Of a DNA stretch of 64,000 nucleotides, positions 52,583-61,192 are shown piece after piece. The DNA is taken from contig NZ_VTGY01000015.1 of NCBI RefSeq assembly GCF_009729075.1, positions 248,001 to 312,000 on the forward strand, read 5' to 3'. Origin of the DNA: Mycolicibacterium sp. CBMA 226 (GTDB lineage: Bacteria; Actinomycetota; Actinomycetes; Mycobacteriales; Mycobacteriaceae). Numbering within the stretch: position 1 is the stretch's first letter; each line of letters starts with the position of its first letter. The notes beneath the pieces were generated by a model. The model was not told the DNA's origin and did no database searches. It saw only the letters and a program-made list of their open reading frames with translations. Made by a program: the position numbers and the translations under genes.

Positions 52583-53517
52583 CCAATACGGGCTGGGTAC
52601 TTCTGGTCCAACGCGAGATTCAGCTGCAGGACGTTGACGCGGGGCTCACCCATGAAGCCCAGGGCGCGGTCGGTGGTGTTGTCGCGCACCACGGCCCGAA
52701 CCTGGTCGGCGGAGATGTGCCGGGCCTTGGCGATGCGGCCCAGCTGCAGGTCCGCGTAGTCGACCGAGATATCTGGGTCCAGGCCACTGCCGCTGGCGGT
52801 GACGGCGTCGGCCGGTACCTGCGGGTCGGCCGGCGCCGAGCCACGGATCGCGACGATCTGCCCGGCGGTGTAATCCTCGCCGTACTTGGCACATTCGACG
52901 CGCACGCCCTCGTAGGTCGCGGCGAACGGGACCTTGGTCGTCTCGCACGGCTGGTTCACGCTGACCACCTTGGTGGGGTTGGTGACGTTGCCGGTGGTGT
53001 CCCGCGGGCCGATCACCGAAACCACCGCGCCCACGCCGTCCGCGGTGCAGAACGGACGCGCCCCGGCGGTGTGGTCCAGGCCTTCGGTGTCCGCGACACC
53101 ATAACTGCGGGTGCATACCTGCGTCAGCAGACTGGCCTTGAACCCGGCGTCGGCGGCCGATTTGCCGGCCTTGATCTGGGCCGGGTCACCGGGCGTGTCG
53201 ACGATGCTCTCCGGGCCCAGGTTGCCTGCGCCGCTCGCCGTCGGGTCGTAGCCATTGGTGCCGGCGTTGGACGGCCGGCTCTGGAAATACTGCGGCAGCA
53301 CATTGCCTTTGGCGTCGGTGAACAGCTGGCCGATCAGTGAGCTGCCGACGATATTGCCGTTCGCGGTGACGATCGAGCCGTCGGCCTTGTCCTTGACTCC
53401 GGGGATCTGGGCGATACCCCAGACCACGGCAGGATAGGCCAGGCCGGTGATGACGGTCAGGACGAGCAGGGCACGCAGCGCTGCCCAATGGAGGCGAATC
53501 AGGTTGCCAATGTTCAT
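52579..53517 (-). CDS. kdpC: KdpC, potassium ATPase accessory subunit with a long insertion
   Basis: At 312 aa it is far longer than the usual 190 or so. The N-terminal helix (LRALLVLTVITGLAYP) and the C-terminal core (VTASGSGLDPDISVDYA, QVRAVVRDNT, NVLQLNLAL) are normal. Between GAGNLGPES (about 100) and the VTASGSG block (about 240) lies an insert of roughly 120-135 residues with four cysteines (QVCTRS, RPFCTA, NQPCET, VECAKY), suited to disulfides outside the cell. KdpC stabilises the KdpFABC complex. Confidence 0.92.
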   Translation of the reverse strand: MNIGNLIRLHWAALRALLVLTVITGLAYPAVVWGIAQIPGVKDKADGSIVTANGNIVGSSLIGQLFTDAKGNVLPQYFQSRPSNAGTNGYDPTASGAGNLGPESIVDTPGDPAQIKAGKSAADAGFKASLLTQVCTRSYGVADTEGLDHTAGARPFCTADGVGAVVSVIGPRDTTGNVTNPTKVVSVNQPCETTKVPFAATYEGVRVECAKYGEDYTAGQIVAIRGSAPADPQVPADAVTASGSGLDPDISVDYADLQLGRIAKARHISADQVRAVVRDNTTDRALGFMGEPRVNVLQLNLALDQKYPARIG

Positions 53518-53519
53518 GA

Positions 53520-55688
53520 TTAAGACATTCCCGGGACGAACTGGATGATCAGGTCGATGAGTTTGATGCCGATGAACGGGGCGATGATGCCACCCAGGCC
53601 ATAGACATACAGATTGCGGCTCAACAGCTTTGACGCACTGCTGGGGGTGTACCGGACACCGCGCAGCGACAGCGGGATCAACGCGACGATGACGAGAGCG
53701 TTGAAGATCACCGCCGACAGGATCGCCGACTGCGGGCTGTGCAGCCGCATGATGTTCAGCAGATCCAGGCCGGGGAACAGTGCCACGAACATCGCCGGGA
53801 TGATCGCGAAGTACTTCGCGATGTCGTTGGCGATGGAGAACGTGGTCAGCGCACCGCGGGTGATGAGCAGCTGCTTGCCGATCTCGACGATCTCGATGAG
53901 CTTGGTCGGGTCCGAGTCGAGGTCGACCATGTTGCCGGCTTCTTTGGCCGCCGAAGTGCCGGTGTTCATCGCGACGCCGACGTCGGCCTGGGCCAGCGCG
54001 GGGGCGTCGTTGGTGCCGTCACCGGTCATCGCGACGAGCTTGCCGCCGGCTTGTTCCTTCTTGATCAGCGCGAGCTTGTCCTCCGGCGTGGCCTCGGCCA
54101 GGAAGTCGTCGACCCCGGCCTCGTCGGCAATCGCCTTGGCGGTCAACGGGTTATCGCCGGTGATCATGACGGTGCGGATGCCCATCTTGCGCATCTCGTC
54201 GAACCGTTCCCGCATGCCCTGCTTGACGACGTCCTTGAGGTGGATGACGCCCAGCACTTCTGCTGCCCCGTCCTGAATCCGGCCGACCACAAGGGGGGTA
54301 CCGCCTGCTGCGGAGATACCGTCGACGATCTCGCCCAGTTCGATGGGCACGGTGCCGCCGTGACCCCGAATCCATTCGGCAACGGAACTGGCGGCGCCCT
54401 TGCGCAGTGCCGGGCCGTTCTCCAGGTCCACCCCGGACATCCGGGTCTTCGCGGTGAACTCCACCCAGGTGGCTCCGGTCAGTTCGCCCGGGGTGCGGGC
54501 ACGCAGACCGTAAGTCTGCTTGGCATACACCACGATTGAGCGACCTTCCGGAGTCTCGTCCGCCAGGCTGGACAGCTGCGCCGCGTCGGCGAGCTGTTCG
54601 GCGGTGACGCCGGGCACGGGGATGAAGTCCGAGGCCTGCCGGTTTCCCAGGGTGATGGTGCCGGTCTTGTCGAGCAGCAGGGTGTTGACGTCGCCGGCGG
54701 CTTCCACCGCGCGTCCGGACATGGCGAGCACGTTGCGCTGCACCAGGCGGTCCATGCCGGCAATACCGATGGCGGACAACAACGCACCGATGGTGGTCGG
54801 GATCAGACAGACCAACAGCGAGACCATGACGATGCCGGTGACACCGAAGGCGTCCAGCGCCTCGGTGTCGGGCACGCCCGGGTTGTTGGCCTTGGAGTAG
54901 ATGGCCAGCGGCTGCAGGGTCGCGACGGCGAACACGAAGATGATCGTCAGCGCGGCCAGCAGGATGTTGAGCGCGATCTCGTTGGGTGTCTTCTGCCGGT
55001 TAGCGCCTTCGACCAGGGCGATCATGCGGTCGACGAAGCTCTCGCCGGGCTTCTGCGTGATCTGCACGACGATGCGGTCGGACAGCACCGTGGTGCCACC
55101 GGTAACCGCGGACCGGTCGCCACCAGACTCGCGGATCACCGGGGCGGATTCGCCCGTGATCGCAGACTCGTCCACGGAGGCAATGCCTTCCACGACGTCA
55201 CCATCACCGGGGATGACCTGGCCGGCCTCCACCACCACGATGTCACCCTGCTGCAGCAGCGGTGCGGCGACTTCTTCTTCGGTGCCGGCGCGGCCGGGGG
55301 ACCAACCCACCAATTTGCGAGCCACGGTGTCGGACTTGGTCTTTCGCAGGCTGTCGGCTTGAGCCTTGCCTCGGCCTTCGGCGACGGCTTCGGCCAGGTT
55401 GGCGAAAACGACTGTCAGCCAGAGCCAGAAGACGATCAGCCAGGCGAACCAACTGGAGTTCAGCACGGCCAGCACCGTCGACCAGACGGCGCCGATCTCG
55501 ACGATGAACATGACCGGGTTGCGCCAGAGGGTGCGCGGGTCGAGCTTGCGCAGCGCGTCCGGCGTCGATTTCCACAGCATCTTGGGGTCGAGGAGGCCGC
55601 CTTGTATGCGGCCCTTGCCCTTTGCTTCATGGATTGGGGCGGGGTGGTCGGGGTCAGCGATCCCGACGGTTGCGGTCTTGGTGGACAT
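53520..55688 (-). CDS. kdpB: KdpB, P-type ATPase catalytic subunit
   Basis: A 722-aa P-type ATPase: TGES actuator loop (SAITGESAPVI), phosphorylation motif LLLDKTGTITLGN (Asp about 337), MITGDNPLTAKAIA and MTGDGTNDAPALAQADVG. It powers potassium import through KdpA. It lies two bases before kdpC and directly after kdpA. Confidence 0.98.
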   Translation of the reverse strand: MSTKTATVGIADPDHPAPIHEAKGKGRIQGGLLDPKMLWKSTPDALRKLDPRTLWRNPVMFIVEIGAVWSTVLAVLNSSWFAWLIVFWLWLTVVFANLAEAVAEGRGKAQADSLRKTKSDTVARKLVGWSPGRAGTEEEVAAPLLQQGDIVVVEAGQVIPGDGDVVEGIASVDESAITGESAPVIRESGGDRSAVTGGTTVLSDRIVVQITQKPGESFVDRMIALVEGANRQKTPNEIALNILLAALTIIFVFAVATLQPLAIYSKANNPGVPDTEALDAFGVTGIVMVSLLVCLIPTTIGALLSAIGIAGMDRLVQRNVLAMSGRAVEAAGDVNTLLLDKTGTITLGNRQASDFIPVPGVTAEQLADAAQLSSLADETPEGRSIVVYAKQTYGLRARTPGELTGATWVEFTAKTRMSGVDLENGPALRKGAASSVAEWIRGHGGTVPIELGEIVDGISAAGGTPLVVGRIQDGAAEVLGVIHLKDVVKQGMRERFDEMRKMGIRTVMITGDNPLTAKAIADEAGVDDFLAEATPEDKLALIKKEQAGGKLVAMTGDGTNDAPALAQADVGVAMNTGTSAAKEAGNMVDLDSDPTKLIEIVEIGKQLLITRGALTTFSIANDIAKYFAIIPAMFVALFPGLDLLNIMRLHSPQSAILSAVIFNALVIVALIPLSLRGVRYTPSSASKLLSRNLYVYGLGGIIAPFIGIKLIDLIIQFVPGMS

Positions 55689-57359
55689 TTAGTGAATTCC
55701 TTCAGCAAGGGGGCCGAGCGCCAACGCCGGCAGGAAGGTCAGGGCGACCAGGATGAGCGTCACGCCGGCGACCATGCCGACGAACTGCGGACGGTGGGTG
55801 GGCAGCGTGCCCAGCGATGGGGGAGTGGCGCCCTGCTTGGCCAGGGACCCGGCCAGCGCGAGCACCAGGACCATCGGGAGGAACCGGCCGATCAGCATGG
55901 CCAGGCCCAACGCCGTGTTGTACCAGACGGTGTTGACCGAGATACCCGCGAATGCCGAGCCGTTGTTGTTGGCCGCCGAAGTGAAGGCGTAGAGCACCTC
56001 GGACAGGCCGTGTGGCCCGACATTCGCCATGGCCGCCCGCTCGCCGGGCAGCGCCATGGCCACGGCGGTGCCGGTCAGCACGATCAGCGGGGTCACCAGG
56101 AAGTAGCTTGCGGCCAGCTTGATCTCGCGCGGGTTGATCTTCTTGCCCAGGTATTCCGGGGTACGGCCGACCATCAGACCGGCCACGAAGACCGTGATCA
56201 CCGCGAGGATCAACATGCCGTAGAGACCCGACCCGGTACCACCCGGTGCGACCTCGCCGAGTTGCATGTTGAACATCGTCATCATGCCACCAAGGCTGGT
56301 GAACGAGTCATGTGCCGAGTCGATGGCGCCGGTGGAAGTCAGCGTCGTGGCATCGGCGAACACTGCCGAATCAGCTATGCCGAAACGCTGTTCCACGCCT
56401 TCCATGGCCGAGCCAACAGAGTTGGGCACCGTACCGTGGTGCTGGAGCTGGAACAGCATCATGAAGCTGACGCTGATGATGGCCAGGGTGGCCATGACCG
56501 CCACAATGGCGTAGCCCTGCTTGCGGCTGTCGACCATCCGGCCGAAGGTGCGTGGCAGGGAGAACGAAATCACCAGCAGCAGAAAGATTTCCACCCAGTT
56601 GGTCCAGGCGTTCGGGTTCTCGAACGGGTGCGCCGAGTTTGCGTTGTAGAACCCACCACCGTTGGTGCCCAGCATCTTGATGGCCTCTTGGCTGGCGACC
56701 GGGCCGCCGGTGATGGTCTGCTGTGCACCGGCCAGGGTGTTGGCGATCTGGTCGTGCAGGTGGAAGTTCTGGATCGCTCCGCCGGCGATCAGGACGAGCG
56801 CGGCAATCACTGCCAGCGGCAACAGGATTCGAATGGTCCCACGCACCAGGTCGACCCAGAAGTTGCCCAGTTCACTGGCGTGCCGACGGGCGAACCCGCG
56901 GACCAGCGCAACAGCCACTGCGATGCCAACGGCGGCGGAGACGAAGTTCTGGACGGTGAGGCCGGCCATCTGGACCAGGTGCCCCATGGTGCTTTCACCC
57001 GAGTACGCCTGCCAGTTGGTGTTGGTGACGAAGCTGACGGCGGTGTTCCAGGCCAGGTCGGCAGTCATCGGGGTGGCGGGGTTGCTCAGGTGCAATGGCA
57101 GCCACTTTTGTACGAGCTGCAGGGTGAAAAGGAACAGCACCGAGATCGCCGAGAAGGCGAGCACACTGCGCGCGTAGGCGCCCCAGTTCTGCTCGGCGGC
57201 AGGGTCGGCGCCGATCGCCTTGTAGACCAGGCGCTCGGCCCGCGAGTGCTTTTCGGACGTGTAGACGCGGAACATGTAGTCCCCCAAGGGCACATGGACC
57301 GCGGCGAGCGCGATGATGAGGGTGATGAGGAAGATGATCCCTGCGGTGGTGCCGGACAC
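55689..57359 (-). CDS. kdpA: KdpA, potassium-translocating channel subunit
   Basis: A 556-aa polytopic protein with the four pore-loop repeats of the SKT superfamily, including SFVTNTNWQAYSGES (first filter region), GTNGGGFYNANSAHPFENP (second) and FTSAANNNGSAFAG. It forms the potassium pathway of KdpFABC. It begins with GTG sharing one base with the kdpF stop. Confidence 0.98.
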   Translation of the reverse strand: MSGTTAGIIFLITLIIALAAVHVPLGDYMFRVYTSEKHSRAERLVYKAIGADPAAEQNWGAYARSVLAFSAISVLFLFTLQLVQKWLPLHLSNPATPMTADLAWNTAVSFVTNTNWQAYSGESTMGHLVQMAGLTVQNFVSAAVGIAVAVALVRGFARRHASELGNFWVDLVRGTIRILLPLAVIAALVLIAGGAIQNFHLHDQIANTLAGAQQTITGGPVASQEAIKMLGTNGGGFYNANSAHPFENPNAWTNWVEIFLLLVISFSLPRTFGRMVDSRKQGYAIVAVMATLAIISVSFMMLFQLQHHGTVPNSVGSAMEGVEQRFGIADSAVFADATTLTSTGAIDSAHDSFTSLGGMMTMFNMQLGEVAPGGTGSGLYGMLILAVITVFVAGLMVGRTPEYLGKKINPREIKLAASYFLVTPLIVLTGTAVAMALPGERAAMANVGPHGLSEVLYAFTSAANNNGSAFAGISVNTVWYNTALGLAMLIGRFLPMVLVLALAGSLAKQGATPPSLGTLPTHRPQFVGMVAGVTLILVALTFLPALALGPLAEGIH

Positions 57360-57448
57360 TAGAAGCGCTCCGGGAACAGCAGGGCCGCGACCAGGAACAG
57401 CGCGGTCAGCACGCAGAGGATCAGTCCGACGACGTTGGCGTAGTTCAC
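57359..57448 (-). CDS. kdpF: KdpF, small lipid-like subunit
   Basis: A 29-residue single-helix peptide: VNYANVVGLILCVLTAL then the classic ending LLFPERF. It stabilises the Kdp complex. The GTG at 57448 overlaps the stop of the preceding 27-residue ORF, and its TAG touches kdpA. Confidence 0.93.
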   Translation of the reverse strand: MNYANVVGLILCVLTALFLVAALLFPERF

Positions 57449-57528
57449 AGCCGCTCCACCGCCTTCTGGATTACGCCGAGCACCGCGAACAGCGCGATGG
57501 TCAGCACCGCGAACACCACTACAGACAT
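57445..57528 (-). CDS. 27-residue membrane peptide heading the kdp operon
   Basis: A tiny ORF starting MSVVVFAVLTIALFAVLG and ending IQKAVERL: one hydrophobic helix with a basic C-terminus. GGGAGAA precedes the ATG, and its TGA overlaps the kdpF GTG (GTGA), so it is translationally coupled. It is not KdpF, which follows intact. It may be an extra Kdp-complex peptide or a leader peptide. Confidence 0.65.
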   Translation of the reverse strand: MSVVVFAVLTIALFAVLGVIQKAVERL

Positions 57529-57855
57529 GGGTTCTCCCACACATGAAAGGCGTCGCCGACTCTCGGCGACCTCGCCAGCATCGGCCCGCTGGAGAGGCGA
57601 TGCGCCGATCTTGATGCCTTCTTTACGGCCCGCCCGGCATCCTTTACGGAATTCCGCTTCGAGCCCCGCGTCCCGGGTGGCGCGTCCCGGCATAATGCCT
57701 GTTCATGTGATGTTTCACACAGGTGAATCGGGTGGTGTTCTGGCGTTTACGGTCGCCCCGATTTGCCGCAATCGGGGGCAGTTGATGCCCCGTCGACACC
57801 GGACCGACTAACGTGCCAGCGTGTGGCGCCGACCACTCGAATCCAGGAGGCATTG
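57529..57855. promoter_or_regulatory. Intergenic control region between kdp and fadD-like gene
   Basis: This 327-base divergent region has no convincing gene. Near the kdp side lies a perfect hairpin, GTCGCCGA-CTC-TCGGCGAC (57552-57570), 24 bases before the first kdp ORF. It could be a leader attenuator or KdpE-related element. AGGAGG at 57845-57850 serves the fadD-like gene. Confidence 0.5.
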
Positions 57856-59502
57856 GTGATCGACATCGTTGGTGAAGTCCGGCAGAAGCTCGGCCGTTTT
57901 GCGGAATCCGCGACCGCGGTGCGCAGGCTGTATGAGACTGGCTTCCTGGATTTGGCAAACCCCGCGGTAATGGTGGAGACCGCCAAGAACGCGGGGATAT
58001 ACGGCCCGCAGGCGTCGATGGCGATCCAGGGCGGCCGCAAGTATGCGGGCCTGCCGGCGCTGGTGGACGAACGTGGCACCTTGACCTACCGGCAGGTGAA
58101 CGACCAGTCCTGGGCGCTGGCCCGTGGGCTGCAGGGACTGGGAGTGACCGAAGGCTCGGTGGTCGGGCTGCTGTGCCGGGACCATCGCGGCCTGATCCTC
58201 GCCATGGTCGCGTGCGGAAAGCTCGGGGCCCGGCTGGTGCTGATGAACACCGGGTTCGCCAAGCCGCAGTTCGCGCAGGTCTGTGAGCGCGAAGGCGTCA
58301 AGGTCGTGTTGCACGACAGCGAATTCCTCGGACTGCTCGACGCCCTGCCCGCGGATATGCCCCGCGTGTTGACCTGGCTCGACGAGGGCGCTGAAATCCC
58401 TGATGGCGCACAGACCCTCGACGCGATCGTGGCGGCCAACTCCACCGAGCCGCTGCCTGCGCCGAGTAAAGCGGGTGGCTCGGTGATCCTCACCAGCGGG
58501 ACCACCGGCCTGCCGAAGGGCGCGCCGCGCAGCTCGGTGTCGCCCCTCGCGACAGCGCAGATCATCGACCGAATCCCGTTCCCGCGCAAGGGAACCATGG
58601 TCATCGTCTCGCCGATCTTCCACAGCACGGGCTGGGCCACGTACACCGTCGGCGCCGCGTTGGGAAACAAGGTGGTGACGGCCCGGCGATTCAACGCCGA
58701 GCGGACCCTGCAGCTCATCGCCGAGCACAAGGCCCAGATGCTCGTCGCGGTGCCGACGATGCTGCACCGCATCGTCGAGCTGGGGCCCGAGGTCATCGGC
58801 AAGTACGACACCTCGTCGCTGACCACGATCCTGATCGCCGGGTCGGCGTTGAGCCCCGAGCTGTCGAACCGGGTGCAGGACACCTTCGGCGACGTGCTCT
58901 ACAACTTGTACGGCTCAACCGAATGCGCCATTGCGAGCGTGGCCACTCCGGCTGAACTGCGGCTCGCGCCGGGCACGGCCGGACGGGCGCCGGTGACCTG
59001 TGAAGTGGTGTTGTACGACGAAAACGACCGCCGGATAGAGGGAAACAATCGTCGCGGCCGCATTTTCGTCCGCAACGGTGCGCCGTTCAGCGGCTACACG
59101 GACGGTCGGACCAAGCAGATCATCGACGGCTACATGTCCAGTGGCGACATGGGGCACTTCGACGATCACGGGCTGCTGTTCGTCGACGGCCGTGACGACG
59201 ACATGATCGTCTCTGGCGGCGAGAATGTGTTCCCGCAAGAGGTCGAAGAGCTCCTCGCCGAGCGGGACGACATCTTTGACGCGGCAGTGGTCGGCGTCGA
59301 CGACGTCGAATGGGGAAAGCGCCTGCGCGCCTTCATCGTTTCTCAGCCCGGTGCCGCACAGGACCCCGATGAGATCAAGGCGTTCGTCAAGAACAACCTG
59401 GCCCGGCACAAGGTGCCACGCGACGTGGTGTTCATCGATGAGCTGCCACGCAACACCACCGGCAAGCTACTGCGCCGAGTGCTGGTCGAAATGGACGTCT
59501 AG
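57856..59502 (+). CDS. Acyl-CoA synthetase, FadD12-like
   Basis: A 548-aa ANL-family ligase: P-loop SVILTSGTTGLPKGAPRSS (about 213), YNLYGSTECAIASVATP, SGDMGHFDDHGLLFVDGRDD and the C-terminal catalytic lysine region PRNTTGKLLRRVLVEM. It activates a fatty acid to acyl-CoA. Resemblance to mycobacterial FadD12 is by memory. The GTG at 57856 has AGGAGG upstream. It precedes the diiron oxygenase by 104 bases, which holds its own palindrome. Confidence 0.88.
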   Translation: MIDIVGEVRQKLGRFAESATAVRRLYETGFLDLANPAVMVETAKNAGIYGPQASMAIQGGRKYAGLPALVDERGTLTYRQVNDQSWALARGLQGLGVTEGSVVGLLCRDHRGLILAMVACGKLGARLVLMNTGFAKPQFAQVCEREGVKVVLHDSEFLGLLDALPADMPRVLTWLDEGAEIPDGAQTLDAIVAANSTEPLPAPSKAGGSVILTSGTTGLPKGAPRSSVSPLATAQIIDRIPFPRKGTMVIVSPIFHSTGWATYTVGAALGNKVVTARRFNAERTLQLIAEHKAQMLVAVPTMLHRIVELGPEVIGKYDTSSLTTILIAGSALSPELSNRVQDTFGDVLYNLYGSTECAIASVATPAELRLAPGTAGRAPVTCEVVLYDENDRRIEGNNRRGRIFVRNGAPFSGYTDGRTKQIIDGYMSSGDMGHFDDHGLLFVDGRDDDMIVSGGENVFPQEVEELLAERDDIFDAAVVGVDDVEWGKRLRAFIVSQPGAAQDPDEIKAFVKNNLARHKVPRDVVFIDELPRNTTGKLLRRVLVEMDV

Positions 59503-59539
59503 CGAAAACCGCTCGGCGGCGAGCTGCCCCTTGACAATC

Positions 59540-59562
59540 ATATGGGACCGGAGGTCCCATAT
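59540..59562. promoter_or_regulatory. Perfect 23-bp operator-like palindrome before the diiron oxygenase gene
   Basis: ATATGGGACC-GGA-GGTCCCATAT has perfect 10-bp arms and a 3-base centre. TTGACA (a -35-like box) lies just upstream at 59531-59536 and TATAAA overlaps the right end. This is the layout of a TetR-type operator on a promoter. The regulator is not identified. Confidence 0.75.
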
Positions 59563-59606
59563 AAATCAGTGGGCAACGGTGCTCGGATGTGCAGGGGAGT
59601 GACGCC

Positions 59607-60623
59607 ATGGCTGTTACGAAGATGGTCCGTCGGTGGCGGGACCGGATGGTGGTCACCGGGGACGGGGAGTATTGCGATCGGCTGCAGACCCTCTCGGACG
59701 GGTCGGTGCGCCGCAACTTCAATCCGTATCTGGACATCCCATGGGATTCGCCGCAGTTCCGGGTGATCCCTGACGACCCGCGATGGGTGTTGGCCAAGAG
59801 TGATCCCCTGGGTGCGAGCGCGTGGTACCGGGCGCAGCCGCTGGAGAAGCAGATCGCGATCGGCATCTGGCGTCAGACGAACATTGCCAAGGCTGGTCAG
59901 CAGTTCGAGAGCATGCTGATCCGTGGTCTGCTCGAGTACACGTTCTGGGTACCGAACGGCAGCCCCGAGTACCGGTACTGCCTGCACGAGGCCATCGAAG
60001 AGGGCAACCACACCCTCATGTTCCAAGAGATGGTGAACCACACCGGGGTGGACGTGCCGGGCCTGCCTCGGTGGGTCAAGTGGATCAACTGGGTGTTCCC
60101 GCTCTTTGCGAGCCCGATGCCGGCGTTCTTCTTCATGATGGTGCTGTGCGGCGAGGAGCCGATCGACCATCTGCAGAAAGAGATTCTGCGCGAAGGGAAT
60201 TCGATCCACCCGATCATGGAGCGCGTGATGGCGATTCATGTCGCCGAGGAGGCGCGCCACATCTCGTTCGCCCACGAATTTTTGCGGCGGCGGATCCCGG
60301 AGATGCGGCCGCTCAACCGATTTGTGCTGTCGCTGTTCTATCCGCTGGGCTTCCGCGTGGCGGCCTCCCTCATCGCCAAGCCGCCCGGCGCCTTTTGGCG
60401 TGAATTCGACATCCCCAAGTCGGTGAAGAAACAGATTTTCTGGCGGGCGCCGGAATCCAGGACGATGCTGCGCGAGATCTACGGTGACGTACGAATGCTC
60501 GCCGAAGACACCGGCCTGATGAACCCGATTGCCACGGTGTTGTGGCGGATGTTCCGGATCGACGGTCCGGCGTCGCGTTTCCGCAGCGAGCCGGTGCGGC
60601 ACGCCGCCGTCCCCGTGGCCTGA
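59607..60623 (+). CDS. AurF-like diiron oxygenase
   Basis: A 338-aa helical protein with two diiron ligand sets: HEAIEEGNHTLMFQEM (about 126) and HVAEEARHISFAHEF (about 211). These match the ExxxH-type motifs of AurF (p-aminobenzoate N-oxygenase, PF11583-like). LRREIYGDVR-like region near the C-terminus supplies later helices. The substrate is unknown; neighbouring acyl-CoA synthetase may suggest lipid or acyl substrates, but that is inference. GGGGAG precedes the ATG. A perfect palindrome upstream points to induction by a ligand-binding repressor. Confidence 0.8.
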   Translation: MAVTKMVRRWRDRMVVTGDGEYCDRLQTLSDGSVRRNFNPYLDIPWDSPQFRVIPDDPRWVLAKSDPLGASAWYRAQPLEKQIAIGIWRQTNIAKAGQQFESMLIRGLLEYTFWVPNGSPEYRYCLHEAIEEGNHTLMFQEMVNHTGVDVPGLPRWVKWINWVFPLFASPMPAFFFMMVLCGEEPIDHLQKEILREGNSIHPIMERVMAIHVAEEARHISFAHEFLRRRIPEMRPLNRFVLSLFYPLGFRVAASLIAKPPGAFWREFDIPKSVKKQIFWRAPESRTMLREIYGDVRMLAEDTGLMNPIATVLWRMFRIDGPASRFRSEPVRHAAVPVA

Positions 60624-60741
60624 CCGCGGTCGTCGCCGCTCGGAGCTGACACGATGTCGGTCTGAGCGCGTCGATAACCGTATATAGCCTCAGCGCCGCT
60701 CTCAGGGCGACGTTGTGTCGCCGAAGTCTTTTTCTGAGTCG

Positions 60742-60768
60742 TGTCGAAAAGTGCCCCACCCGTTCGAC
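60742..60768 (+). promoter_or_regulatory. Candidate ECF42-dependent promoter
   Basis: TGTCGA (60742-60747), a 17-base spacer, then CGAC (60765-60768). This fits the motif reported for ECF42 sigma factors (TGTCGA at -35, CGAC/CGTC-like at -10, from memory). It lies 40 bases before the DGPF gene, the usual ECF42 target. Confidence 0.6.
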
Positions 60769-60808
60769 GTATGTGTGAAGGATTGACACAACGACGAAAG
60801 GTCAGGCA

Positions 60809-61192
60809 ATGCGCTACATGGGTTTGGTCATCATGGATCCCAACCAGGGTCCGCCGCCGCAGGCACTGATGGACGCGATGGAGGTGTACGTCGGCAAGAA
60901 CGCCGCCGACGGTATCTACCTCGACGGCGGCGGGCTGGGCCAGGGCGAGAACCGCATCGGCTACCAGGTCCGCGCCGGCCAGATGAGCACGACCGATGGG
61001 CCTTTCACCGAAGGTAAAGAGATCATCGGCGGGTTCGCCGTGCTGGAGTACCGCAACCGCGCCGAGGCTGTCGAGGGGGCCCGCTCCTTCACCGAACTGC
61101 ACCGCGAGCACTGGCCCGAATGGGAGGGCCGTGTCGAGATGCACCTGATTGAGGGCGCACCCGACCAGGAACCGGGTGCTTGTCCCCAGTAA
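60809..61192 (+). CDS. DGPF/YCII-family protein
   Basis: A 127-aa protein with MRYMGLVIMDPNQG at the start and STTDGPFTEGKEIIGGFAVLE, the DGPF signature. The fold is a ferredoxin-like YCII domain. Such proteins are the typical neighbours and targets of ECF42 sigma factors; their biochemistry is unclear. AAAGGTCAGGCA precedes the ATG. Its last codons overlap the sigma-factor gene. Confidence 0.92.
   Translation: MRYMGLVIMDPNQGPPPQALMDAMEVYVGKNAADGIYLDGGGLGQGENRIGYQVRAGQMSTTDGPFTEGKEIIGGFAVLEYRNRAEAVEGARSFTELHREHWPEWEGRVEMHLIEGAPDQEPGACPQ

Noticed and set aside
55359..57362. A 667-codon open frame on the plus strand opposite kdpA and kdpB
   Set aside because: It mirrors the codon structure of kdpA/kdpB, is rich in Arg, Gly, Gln and His without motifs, and the minus-strand genes are certain.
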